Source: an uncultured Psychroserpens sp.
GTDB taxonomy: Bacteria > Bacteroidota > Bacteroidia > Flavobacteriales > Flavobacteriaceae
Reading direction: 5' to 3'
Length of the DNA: 64,000 bases
Assembly: GCF_947503375.1 (NCBI RefSeq)
Contig: NZ_CANNDQ010000003.1
Location: forward strand, 1-64,000
In this document: in pieces, positions 45,093 through 53,393 of the stretch
Position numbering within the stretch: the first letter of the stretch is position 1
How the letters are laid out: each line of letters opens with the position of its first letter
Notes under the pieces: model-generated
Seen by the model: the letters and a program-made list of their open reading frames with translations, nothing else
What the model was told of the DNA's origin: nothing
The model's database searches: none
Made by a program: the position numbers and the translations under genes

Positions 45093-47159
45093 ATGAGGTT
45101 ATTGTTTGTAGGTTTCATGTTGGCATTTTATTCATCTATATGTGCTCAAAATATAGATCTAATAAATGCGCCAAAAAATCCAATTGTGTTGAAGTATAAA
45201 AAAGAACATTTCAACTTAAAAGGAGATGTATTCACTTTTGAAGAATTTATGTTTGACAAAAACGGATTCTTAATTCAAGAAAAAACCTTTGATATTGGTA
45301 AGTACTTATATAAAAATGGCCTTCCGTTTGCAACTACAAGTGGACAATCATTTTATTTTAATGCTAATGGGCATATTGAAAGAAAGACATATCCTTTTAA
45401 CGGGTTTCAAACTGAGACCTACGAGTATGATCAAAAAGGGTTGTTAATTAGAGTTAAATCAACTCATGGATCTGATAAAGTCTATGAATACGATAATAAA
45501 GGACGTCTTATAAAAAGTAATGAATATGGTAAAATAAAAACCTACAGTTACCAAAAGAATGGAGGTTTGCTTACAGTTTACGAAACAGATATGAGTAAAA
45601 CACCTGAGTTAAAGACATCTTTTGTTTACAAAGATGGACACCTTATTAGCCAAGGAAACTATGACTTAAAAATGACTTTTGATGACAACGGAAACCCAAT
45701 AAGCAGTTATAAAAGTTCAGCTATTTATTTTAGAGACATTAAAAAGCAATCAAATCAGTTTTCTGTAGTTTATAACAAACCCTCTATTTCAAGTTTTAAT
45801 AAGATTTTAGATTGTAAGTTTTTTTTAAATGGTAAACGAATCGATATTATTTATGCCAGAATTATCAATAATAAACACATGATGATCTATGATGTTTTTA
45901 AATCGCAATACTTAATCCTTGAAGATATTTTTAATGAAACCAAAAATAACACCACTCAAAATTTTAGCAAAGTTTACATGAATAGCAATGCTTACCTTGA
46001 AATTTCTAGCGGAAGTAAATTTTTGAATTATGAAGGTGCTAGTATTACAAATTCAATTTATTTGCCAAATACATACAAGGTAATTACACAATCAAACTAT
46101 TACATTTGTTATGATGCAAATCTAAATAAAACACTATTCAATAAATTTGACCCAACTAAGAGTTTTACATTTTATCCGCTTCAAGAATTAAATTCTAAAG
46201 ACAATATCCTTTTCATAAAAGAAGATGGCAAAGTGATGACTATACACCAAGGTAAGGTTTTAAATAATTCAGATTACACAATTGCATTTAATAATACAGA
46301 TGGAGTTTTGTTTAAAGCAAAAGAACCTACTTATTATTTGCCAGATTATAAAGAGGCAAGACCTTCAACTATTTATCCTGGACGTAAATATAATTCGCAA
46401 ACAGATACATACAAGCTTAACGATTCAAAACAAGTATCTAATTCTATAAATAACAATGCCTCTAAAAATGTATTAACTTCAGGTTGTATTTCAGGCAACT
46501 GTAGTGATGGCTATGGAACTTATAAATTTGAAAATGGCACTACAATTAAAGGGTTTTTTAGTTCTGGAAAATCACATGGCTACGCCATACAAATTTTTGC
46601 TAATGGTGATAGATATACTGGAAATTATGCTTTTGGAAATAAGTCTGGATTTGGCATATATTATTGGCAAGCTTCAGGATCACAATACTATGGTGAATGG
46701 TATAATAATACAATGAATGGATACGGTTATGTTGTTACTAATGATAAAACAACTCAAGCTGGCATTTATAGTGATGGAAAACTGATAAAAGACATGTTAA
46801 ATGATTATAAAAATGGTGTTATTTCTGGTAGTAATTGTTTAGGGAATTGTACTAATGGCTATGGAAGTATTAAATATGATAATGGAGATATTTACTCAGG
46901 ATTTTTTAATTCAGGAAAGCGTTATAAAGTTGGACAATATCAATGGGTAAAAATAAATACGTTTTACATTGGGCAATACGGGAATAATGGTAATAGGGAA
47001 GGAACAGGAATGTATGTTGATCAGAAGTCTATTTATTTTGGTGTGATCACAGGAGGAGAATTAACAGGAAAAGCCGTAGTGACTTACAGAGATACTGAAA
47101 ATCAAATTTACGGAGAATTTAGTCGCGGTAAATTGATCAAAGATTATAAAAATAACTAA
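45093..47159 (+). CDS. Exported YD-like/MORN repeat protein
   Basis: The 688-residue protein has a signal peptide (about 1-18, ending ICAQ). The N-terminal third carries YD/RHS-like repeats (TYEYDQKGLLIRVKS, VYEYDNKGRLIKSNEYG). A middle region (about 215-450) has no recognised domain. The C-terminal part (about 465-680) has MORN repeats (GYGTYKFENGTTIKGFF, GYAIQIFANGDRYTGNY, GYGSIKYDNGDIYSGFF), two of them introduced by Cys pairs (SGCISGNCSDG, GSNCLGNCTNG). Related proteins occur in Bacteroidota as secreted or periplasmic proteins of unknown role. No sorting domain is present, so it probably stays in the periplasm. Confidence 0.85.
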   Translation: MRLLFVGFMLAFYSSICAQNIDLINAPKNPIVLKYKKEHFNLKGDVFTFEEFMFDKNGFLIQEKTFDIGKYLYKNGLPFATTSGQSFYFNANGHIERKTYPFNGFQTETYEYDQKGLLIRVKSTHGSDKVYEYDNKGRLIKSNEYGKIKTYSYQKNGGLLTVYETDMSKTPELKTSFVYKDGHLISQGNYDLKMTFDDNGNPISSYKSSAIYFRDIKKQSNQFSVVYNKPSISSFNKILDCKFFLNGKRIDIIYARIINNKHMMIYDVFKSQYLILEDIFNETKNNTTQNFSKVYMNSNAYLEISSGSKFLNYEGASITNSIYLPNTYKVITQSNYYICYDANLNKTLFNKFDPTKSFTFYPLQELNSKDNILFIKEDGKVMTIHQGKVLNNSDYTIAFNNTDGVLFKAKEPTYYLPDYKEARPSTIYPGRKYNSQTDTYKLNDSKQVSNSINNNASKNVLTSGCISGNCSDGYGTYKFENGTTIKGFFSSGKSHGYAIQIFANGDRYTGNYAFGNKSGFGIYYWQASGSQYYGEWYNNTMNGYGYVVTNDKTTQAGIYSDGKLIKDMLNDYKNGVISGSNCLGNCTNGYGSIKYDNGDIYSGFFNSGKRYKVGQYQWVKINTFYIGQYGNNGNREGTGMYVDQKSIYFGVITGGELTGKAVVTYRDTENQIYGEFSRGKLIKDYKNN

Positions 47160-47173
47160 GCATAGGTTATTTT
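47149..47173. terminator. Weak hairpin spanning the stops of convergent genes
   Basis: An 8-bp stem (47149-47156 with 47166-47173, AAAATAAC with GTTATTTT) covers both stop codons of the MORN gene and the opposite membrane-protein gene. It is A/T-rich and only a weak terminator candidate. Confidence 0.35.
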
Positions 47174-47808
47174 GCCTTTAATAAACTTAAACGCTTTTTT
47201 TGATTATGCTGAATTTCTCTAACTTCAAAATAGAGCTTTATCAATAAAAATGGTATAAGAGCAATAATACTAGCATAGGCTTCAAATAATTGTATTTTTT
47301 GAGTTAAAAAAAACCATAACAAAATACCAAAAATTAAGGATAGGTGAAGTGTGATTATTCCTTGAGACAAAATATGATGTCCTATAAATAAATTCTCTTC
47401 ACGAAAGTATAGGTATACTTCTCGACATAGAAATGTTACCAAACTAAAATTAAAAAGCGTATTCTTAAATAGCAGGACCGCAACGTTGTTTATAACTAAA
47501 TCATTATTTTTCCAGTCTATTACGAAACCAAAAATGACAACAATGAATACAATGTAGATCATTAAGAAGAAAAAACGAGTTCTAATATTAATTAAACTAC
47601 TTTTAGGTAAGTTTAATTCTTGTTTTTTACTCACGTATTTCAGCAAATCAAAACTAGTTTTTAAAAGTTCGTCCCACCAAAACAAATACAATAAATAAAA
47701 TACACTAACACTTTTATTATATACAGCAATACAAGTAAGTACTGTCATTGTAAACAAAGACAGATATTCTGATATTGAAGTTTGTTTCGTATTTGGCGCT
47801 ATAGACAC
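47167..47808 (-). CDS. Multi-pass membrane protein of unknown function
   Basis: The 213-residue protein starts at a GTG (47808). Five to six hydrophobic helices are visible (about 17-44, 74-97, 105-125, 140-165, 170-190) and a basic C-terminal tail (NQKKRLSLLKAK). I recognise no named domain; an aromatic FYLLYLFWWDELLK segment in the first loop is notable. It starts 5 bases after the metG stop on the same strand, so it is probably co-transcribed with metG, perhaps without any functional link. Confidence 0.7.
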   Translation of the reverse strand: MSIAPNTKQTSISEYLSLFTMTVLTCIAVYNKSVSVFYLLYLFWWDELLKTSFDLLKYVSKKQELNLPKSSLINIRTRFFFLMIYIVFIVVIFGFVIDWKNNDLVINNVAVLLFKNTLFNFSLVTFLCREVYLYFREENLFIGHHILSQGIITLHLSLIFGILLWFFLTQKIQLFEAYASIIALIPFLLIKLYFEVREIQHNQKKRLSLLKAK

Positions 47809-47813
47809 GATAG

Positions 47814-49859
47814 TTAGCTAATTTGCAAACCACTATTAACTGTAGTATCTGGATTTACAAATACCAGTTCCCCTTCTGAAGTTTCGGTCATTAAGATCAT
47901 CCCTTCACTTTCAACACCACGAAGTTTTCTTGGTGCCAAATTGACTAAAACTGTCACTTGCTTTCCAATCACTTCTTCAGGCGTAAAGCTTTCAGCAATA
48001 CCAGAAACAATAGTTCTTGTATCGATTCCTGTATCTACTTTTAAAATAAGCAACTTCTTAGTTTTTGGCATTTTTTCTGCTTCTAAGATAGTGCCAACTC
48101 TCATATCTAGTTTAGTAAAGTCTTCAAATGTAATAATATCTTTCTGAGGCTCAAGTGTTTTATTAGCAGCTTCGTTGGCTTTTTTACTTGCTTCTAACTT
48201 ATCGAGCTGTTCTTGGATGGTTTGATCTTCAATTTTTGAAAATAACAATTCACCTTTTCCAATTTGATGTCCTGAAGCGAGTAATGTGATTTTTGAAGAT
48301 ACATCATGCCACGAGTTGTCAGTTGCATTTAAAATCTTTTTTAATTTATCTGAAGTAAATGGTAAAAAGGGTTCACTTAATGTAGCTAGAGCACTTGCAA
48401 TTTGAAGTGCTACAAACATGATCGTCTTAGTTCTAGCTTCATCTGTTTTAATCAATTTCCAAGGTTCTTCATCTGCCAAATATTTATTTCCTAAGCGAGC
48501 CAGGTTGATTAATTCTTGACTAGCTTCTCTAAAACGGTAACGTTCAATTGAACTTTCAATTACCGAAGGATAAGCTTTAACAGCCGCTAGCGTTTCTTCG
48601 TCTACTTGTGATAATTCAGAAGCTTCAGGTGTAACACCATCATAATACTTATTGGTAAGAACAACAACACGATTAATGAAGTTTCCAAAAATGGCAACCA
48701 ACTCATTGTTATTCCTTGCTTGAAAATCTTTCCACGTAAAATCATTATCCTTACTTTCAGGTGCATTAGCAGTCAATGCGTAACGTAATACATCTTGCTG
48801 ATTTGGAAAGTCTTCTAAATAATCAGGTAGCCAAACTGCCCAGTTTTTAGAGGTTGATAGCTTATTACCTTCTAAATTCAAGAACTCATTCGCAGGAACA
48901 TTATCAGGTAAAATATAAGAGCCTTCTGCTTTTAACATTGACGGAAAAATTATACAGTGAAACACAATATTGTCTTTACCAATAAAGTGTACTAATTTAG
49001 TGTTTCCATCTTTCCAATATGGTTCCCAATCTTTACCCTCTTTTGCAGCCCATTCTTTGGTAGCAGAGATGTAGCCAATAGGTGCATCAAACCATACATA
49101 GAGTACTTTACCTTCACCACCAGAAACTGGTACTGGAATTCCCCAATCTAAATCCCGTGTAACAGCTCGCGGCCTTAAGCCATCGTCGATCCATGATTTT
49201 ACTTGACCATAGACATTAGGCTTCCAGTCGTTTTTGTGACCTTTCAAAATCCAGTCTTTTAAAAAGTCTTCATATTTATTGAGTGGTAAAAACCAGTGTT
49301 TTGTTTCTTTTAAAGTTGGAACATTACCAGTAATTGCTGATTTAGGATTGATAAGGTCTGTAGCATTTAAACTAGACCCACAATTTTCGCATTGATCACC
49401 ATATGCTTCTTCATTGCCGCATTTTGGACAGGTTCCAGTTACGAAACGATCGGCTAAAAACTGATTCGCCTCCTCATCGTATAATTGAGCTGTAACTTCT
49501 TCTAAAAACTCATGCTTATCGTATAAGGTTTTAAAGAACTCAGAAGCTGTGTCGTGATGAATTTTTGCTGAAGTACGTGAATAATTGTCGAAAGTAATAC
49601 CAAAATCCTCAAATGATTTTTTAATGATTGCATGATATTTATCTACAATATCTTGAGGGCTAACCCCTTCCTTTTTAGCTTTAATTGTTATAGGTACACC
49701 ATGTTCGTCACTACCACAAATAAAAGCGACATCATTTCCGGTTAACCGTTTGTAGCGCGCATATATATCTGCAGGAACATAGACACCTGCTAAGTGCCCA
49801 ATATGTATTGGACCATTTGTATAGGGTAAAGCAGCAGTAATTGTATATCTTTTAGGCAT
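47814..49859 (-). CDS. metG: Methionyl-tRNA synthetase
   Basis: The ATG at 49859 gives 681 residues beginning [20 protein letters not shown]; upstream in-frame ATG would add an unrelated tail. HIGH motif at 19-22, a Cys4 zinc knuckle ([17 protein letters not shown]), the KMSKS loop as KLSTSK, an anticodon-binding helical domain and a C-terminal tRNA-binding OB domain (about 575-681, [11 protein letters not shown] and GVESEGMIL). It charges tRNA-Met. Length and domain set match the long MetG1 type with appended Trbp111-like dimerisation domain. Confidence 0.97.
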   Translation of the reverse strand: MPKRYTITAALPYTNGPIHIGHLAGVYVPADIYARYKRLTGNDVAFICGSDEHGVPITIKAKKEGVSPQDIVDKYHAIIKKSFEDFGITFDNYSRTSAKIHHDTASEFFKTLYDKHEFLEEVTAQLYDEEANQFLADRFVTGTCPKCGNEEAYGDQCENCGSSLNATDLINPKSAITGNVPTLKETKHWFLPLNKYEDFLKDWILKGHKNDWKPNVYGQVKSWIDDGLRPRAVTRDLDWGIPVPVSGGEGKVLYVWFDAPIGYISATKEWAAKEGKDWEPYWKDGNTKLVHFIGKDNIVFHCIIFPSMLKAEGSYILPDNVPANEFLNLEGNKLSTSKNWAVWLPDYLEDFPNQQDVLRYALTANAPESKDNDFTWKDFQARNNNELVAIFGNFINRVVVLTNKYYDGVTPEASELSQVDEETLAAVKAYPSVIESSIERYRFREASQELINLARLGNKYLADEEPWKLIKTDEARTKTIMFVALQIASALATLSEPFLPFTSDKLKKILNATDNSWHDVSSKITLLASGHQIGKGELLFSKIEDQTIQEQLDKLEASKKANEAANKTLEPQKDIITFEDFTKLDMRVGTILEAEKMPKTKKLLILKVDTGIDTRTIVSGIAESFTPEEVIGKQVTVLVNLAPRKLRGVESEGMILMTETSEGELVFVNPDTTVNSGLQIS

Positions 49860-49935
49860 TCTGAATTCGTTTTTTAACAAGCTACAAAAGTACACATTTT
49901 GCAAGCCATATTGAAAAAAAATGTACATTTACAAC

Positions 49936-50946
49936 ATGTCGAAAATGCATTATTTTTTCCTGATATGTTGTTTTAGTTTTTTCTTTGGAAAAGGAACAGC
50001 TCAAAATAAATCTGTAAAACAAAATCAAACGGCTTTGATACAACCACCTTATTTGAAAACTGGAGATACTGTAGCTATTGTTGCACCTTCGGGCATATTG
50101 AAAAACAGAAATGATGAAGTTGAACAAGCAGTGGCTTTATTGAAAAGTTGGGGTTTACACGCAGTAGTAGGTAAACATGTATTTAGTAAAGCAGATCATT
50201 TTGCAGGTACTGATGCCGAACGTTGTGAAGATTTTCAAAATGCATTAGATAACCCAAAAATTAGTGCTATTTGGTGTGCTAGAGGCGGTTATGGTACTGT
50301 TCGTATTTTAGATAAGTTAGATTATACTAAGTTCAAAATTAATCCTAAATGGATTATTGGTTATAGTGATATTACAGCCTTGCATAATCAAGTCCACAAT
50401 GAAGGGTATCAAAGTATTCATGCTCTAATGTGTGTGAGTTTGACCAAAGATCTCGAAGAGGTTAAAACATCGATCGATACTTTTAAATCTGCCATATTTG
50501 GGAGTCCAATTAACTATACGCTTGAAGGTTCAAATTATAACAGAGTAGGTGATTCTCAAGGTCAATTAGTTGGTGGAAATCTAACCATGTTACATACCAT
50601 GCTAGGTTCTAAAACCAGTATTGATGTTTCTGGAAAAATATTGTTCATCGAAGAAATTGGTGAGTACAAATATCATATTGACCGTATGTTACAAAGTTTG
50701 AAACGTGCTGGTTATTTTGATAATTGTAAAGGAGTTGTAGTTGGAGATATGAGTAAACTAAGAAAGAACACCACACTTTGGGGAACCTCTATTGAACAAT
50801 TAATTTTAGATGCTTTGGCAGATTATGATTTTCCAATAGCGTTTAACATGCCTGCTGGTCATGAAAAAGATAATCGCGCCTTGGTATTTGGAAATACGAT
50901 AGCGTTAAGCGTTGAAAAAAGGCAATCAACAATTGTATATCAATAG
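49936..50946 (+). CDS. LD-carboxypeptidase (S66 family), exported
   Basis: With the ATG at 49936 (49921 is also possible) the protein has 336 residues and a signal peptide (MHYFFLICCFSFFFG). The S66 catalytic Ser is in GYSDITALHNQV, Glu in LFIEEIGEYKYHIDRML and His in MPAGHEKDNR; WCARGGYGTVRIL is a family hallmark. These enzymes trim the terminal D-Ala from L,D-linked murein tetrapeptides during wall recycling. Export is expected to place it in the periplasm, whereas E. coli LdcA is cytoplasmic. It is divergent from metG. Confidence 0.9.
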   Translation: MSKMHYFFLICCFSFFFGKGTAQNKSVKQNQTALIQPPYLKTGDTVAIVAPSGILKNRNDEVEQAVALLKSWGLHAVVGKHVFSKADHFAGTDAERCEDFQNALDNPKISAIWCARGGYGTVRILDKLDYTKFKINPKWIIGYSDITALHNQVHNEGYQSIHALMCVSLTKDLEEVKTSIDTFKSAIFGSPINYTLEGSNYNRVGDSQGQLVGGNLTMLHTMLGSKTSIDVSGKILFIEEIGEYKYHIDRMLQSLKRAGYFDNCKGVVVGDMSKLRKNTTLWGTSIEQLILDALADYDFPIAFNMPAGHEKDNRALVFGNTIALSVEKRQSTIVYQ

Positions 50947-50970
50947 ATCACTAAGTATATAAATTTGTTT

Positions 50971-51006
50971 GCCTCTAAATCATTAAGAATAATTGAGAGG
51001 CATTTT
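50971..51006. terminator. Candidate terminator after the LD-carboxypeptidase gene
   Basis: GCCTCT (50971-50976) pairs with AGAGGC (50997-51002), extended by A/T pairs with one mismatch, followed by ATTTTG. It lies between convergent genes; the stem is short and the T-run poor. Confidence 0.45.
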
Positions 51007-51019
51007 GTGTTGTTAAAAA

Positions 51020-51616
51020 TTATAAACTAAGCTTTACTTCAAATCCTATGGCATCTGAGATCACACTATTCTGTAAGTTTTCTTTTAAGCTTTTTGAGCC
51101 ATAATTAATTTCCCAACGGGTACGATCAATTTTAAACTTTGTTAGCATTTGTTTTGTTTTAAAATCAACTTCAGCTTGAAAATCTATGGGCATGGTTTTT
51201 CCTTTTATAGTAAGATCGGCTATTATTTTCATGTGTGTAGGATCATGATAGATGACGTTAGTTATGATAAGCTTAGCAGTGGGAAACTTTTTTACATCAA
51301 AGAAATCTCCATCTTTCAGATGGTCTACAAGACTTAAGTTAGCGTCTTCTTTTTCGATATCGGTATTTTTGATAGAGTGCATATCAATAACAAACTCTCC
51401 TCCTGAAATAACATCATTAGACTTTATGAAAAAGCCTTCTTTGAACATTATGGTTCCATAATGCCCTCCAAAATAGAATGCATAATCAGCAGACCATTTG
51501 ATTTCACTCTTTGACGTATTGATAGTTAATTTTTCTTGAGTCTTAGATGAGGTTTGAGCAAAAGACAATGCCATTGTACAAATTGTAAATACGAGTAATA
51601 CTGTTTGTTTTTTCAT
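51020..51616 (-). CDS. YceI family exported protein
   Basis: The 198-residue protein has a signal peptide (about 1-20) and a full YceI domain (about 28-196): KLTINTSKSEIKWSADYAFYFGGHYGTI, FVIDMHSIKNTD, LVDHLKDGDFFDVKKFPTAKL and LTIKGKTMPIDFQAEV. It matches the family better than the paralogue at 34729. It likely binds a lipid-like or isoprenoid molecule in the periplasm. It is divergent from a membrane-bound OmpR-type regulator; the 128-base region between has three 11-bp direct repeats, so control by that regulator is likely. Confidence 0.94.
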   Translation of the reverse strand: MKKQTVLLVFTICTMALSFAQTSSKTQEKLTINTSKSEIKWSADYAFYFGGHYGTIMFKEGFFIKSNDVISGGEFVIDMHSIKNTDIEKEDANLSLVDHLKDGDFFDVKKFPTAKLIITNVIYHDPTHMKIIADLTIKGKTMPIDFQAEVDFKTKQMLTKFKIDRTRWEINYGSKSLKENLQNSVISDAIGFEVKLSL

Positions 51617-51671
51617 GATGTTTAAATGATTTTTTGTTTTTTTGATAAAACTATCTTGAGCTCATCAAAAG

Positions 51672-51715
51672 AGTGTCAAAAAAGTGTAAAAGAAGTGTCA
51701 ACCATTGTAAAAAGT
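51672..51715. promoter_or_regulatory. Predicted operator: three 11-bp direct repeats
   Basis: AGTGTCAAAAA (51672-51682), AGTGTAAAAGA (51683-51693) and AGTGTCAACCA (51694-51704) repeat with exact 11-base period; a degenerate fourth copy TTGTAAAA follows from 51705. OmpR/PhoB-type winged helices bind 10-11-bp direct repeats, and the adjacent divergent gene encodes one. This makes the site a good operator candidate for both genes. Confidence 0.65.
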
Positions 51716-51744
51716 CATAAAATTGTCTGTTATTTACAGTCATT

Positions 51745-52614
51745 ATGAATAGAATATGCAACCCTTTATTAGTTACACTTAGTGTAATATTATGGCTGTC
51801 CTTTATTACTTCTTGTTTAGACAAAAAGAATGAAGTCCCTACTGAGCGTGTTAAAATTGCATTACGTGACGCAGGTAATCAACTACTGCTATCTAATAAA
51901 GACTCAACCTCTTTGATTTTACCTGTTGTAGTTCTTGAGGTTTCAAAGTATAGACTTTCTCTTGATAATGACTTGTCATTTGATCCAAGTAATTTAGTAG
52001 AAGTTATACAACAAAGTTTCAATAAAGCTTCACTTACAGAAAATTACCGTGTTGAAGTCATTCAATGTTCAGATGAAGAAGTTGCTTATAGTTATAAAAT
52101 GAGTGCTTCCGAAGAACAGACTATAATTCCATGTGCAGGAAGGCTATTGCCTAATAATTGTTATTTTATTGAAGTATATTTTACAGATATAACAGTGCCA
52201 TTTTATAAAAGTAATGTTATTTGGATTGGTTTATTAGGTATTACATTACTAATGATCTTCATGATGTATTACCATAAGAGATCAAGTACATCAAACCGTA
52301 AACCTAATAAAAATTATGCTGCTATTGGAAGTTTTCGTTTTTATCCGGAGAAACACAAGCTGGTAAAATCAGCACAAGAGATCAGTCTTTCAAAGAAAGA
52401 ATGCGAATTATTAGAGATTTTCTATGAGCATTTGAATGACGTTGTAAAACGTGAAGAATTAGAACGAAGAGTTTGGGAAGATAATGGTGTTTTTGTTGGT
52501 AGAAGCTTAGACACTTATATTTCTAAGTTGAGAAAGAAATTCAATGATGATCCAAGTATAAAAATAACTAATGTTCATGGTGTGGGTTATAAATTGGAAG
52601 TAATTAAAGAATAA
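51745..52614 (+). CDS. Membrane-bound transcription regulator with OmpR-type winged helix
   Basis: The 289-residue protein has an N-terminal hydrophobic segment (about 6-23) ending in a lipobox-like SC at 23-24, an external domain (about 25-155) with no known fold, a membrane helix (about 157-175), and a cytoplasmic Trans_reg_C winged helix (about 195-287; LSKKECELLEIFYEHLNDVV, GRSLDTYISKLRKKF, HGVGYKL). There is no receiver domain or phospho-acceptor Asp. It resembles ToxR/CadC in one-component logic but with inverted order: sensor first, DNA-binding domain last. It probably senses an envelope signal and controls the divergent yceI-like gene. Confidence 0.87.
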   Translation: MNRICNPLLVTLSVILWLSFITSCLDKKNEVPTERVKIALRDAGNQLLLSNKDSTSLILPVVVLEVSKYRLSLDNDLSFDPSNLVEVIQQSFNKASLTENYRVEVIQCSDEEVAYSYKMSASEEQTIIPCAGRLLPNNCYFIEVYFTDITVPFYKSNVIWIGLLGITLLMIFMMYYHKRSSTSNRKPNKNYAAIGSFRFYPEKHKLVKSAQEISLSKKECELLEIFYEHLNDVVKREELERRVWEDNGVFVGRSLDTYISKLRKKFNDDPSIKITNVHGVGYKLEVIKE

Positions 52615-52628
52615 ATAGTTGAGATAGT

Positions 52629-53393
52629 ATGGCTTTTTACGATTTGTCAAAACCTGAACGCGATGCTCTTGTTGAAAAAATAAAGGAGCTTATTGTAAAA
52701 GACTTAGCTAAACAGAGAACACAAAATATAGTGAGTTATTTTTCAGATGAGGATACTTACATTCGAAAGACCGCTTACTTGGCAACAGGCAAAATCTTCT
52801 ATGTTCAACCACAGTTACAATACCAAATTATTTCTACCTTAAATGAGCTCTTAGAGTTTAAAGATGAACTCATTCGTCAAACTGTAATTAATGCTGCTGG
52901 AGAGATTGGTAAATTTCATTTTGATAAGATACAACGTATCATGGATGTTGGGTTATTTGATCATCATCACCGTGTTAGGAATGCTGTGATTGGGTCTATT
53001 AAAAAAATGGGAGAGAAAAATCCTGTTCCAGTTCTCGCTTGGGCAAAGCCATATTTAAAACATCCCAACAAAGAGATTAGGCGTGAAATATGTCATGGGA
53101 TTGAGCTTCGTGGTCGAACACATCCTCAAGATATTTTGCCATTACTCAAAGTGCTAGAGTTTGATAATACCAAGCGTGTTTCAGATACATTGGTACATGT
53201 GCTTGGGCAAATAGCATATAAAAATGGCTGTTTAAAAACAGTAGTTGCACACCTCAATACATGGAAAAATAAACCATTGGTTGAAAAGGCTTTAGATGAA
53301 ATTGTGGACGTTCATAATCGTTATAAAAAATTTGCCGTGTTAAGTCAGCAGGAAGCTATTAACTATATAGATGTTAATTATAATCCTTTTTGA
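52629..53393 (+). CDS. HEAT-repeat protein
   Basis: The 254-residue soluble protein is built of helix pairs of HEAT type: DTYIRKTAYLATGKIFYV, DELIRQTVINAAGEIGKFH, HHRVRNAVIGSIKKMGEK, NKEIRREICHGIELRGR, TKRVSDTLVHVLGQIAYK. No signal peptide or catalytic motif. It starts 14 bases after the regulator stop, so it is probably co-transcribed, perhaps a protein-binding scaffold. A DNA-glycosylase AlkD-like relation is possible for such folds but the catalytic residues cannot be assigned. Its last 20 bases overlap the opposite serine hydrolase gene. Confidence 0.85.
   Translation: MAFYDLSKPERDALVEKIKELIVKDLAKQRTQNIVSYFSDEDTYIRKTAYLATGKIFYVQPQLQYQIISTLNELLEFKDELIRQTVINAAGEIGKFHFDKIQRIMDVGLFDHHHRVRNAVIGSIKKMGEKNPVPVLAWAKPYLKHPNKEIRREICHGIELRGRTHPQDILPLLKVLEFDNTKRVSDTLVHVLGQIAYKNGCLKTVVAHLNTWKNKPLVEKALDEIVDVHNRYKKFAVLSQQEAINYIDVNYNPF

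Noticed and set aside
49860..49928. Upstream start extending metG by 23 residues
   Set aside because: [20 protein letters not shown] is the conserved MetRS N-terminus; the extension overlaps the divergent gene's control region.
51672..51704. Direct repeats as a genuine PhoB pho box
   Set aside because: Spacing and TGTCA-like core resemble it, but the nearby winged-helix protein is a better candidate and no PhoBR genes or phosphate genes are present.
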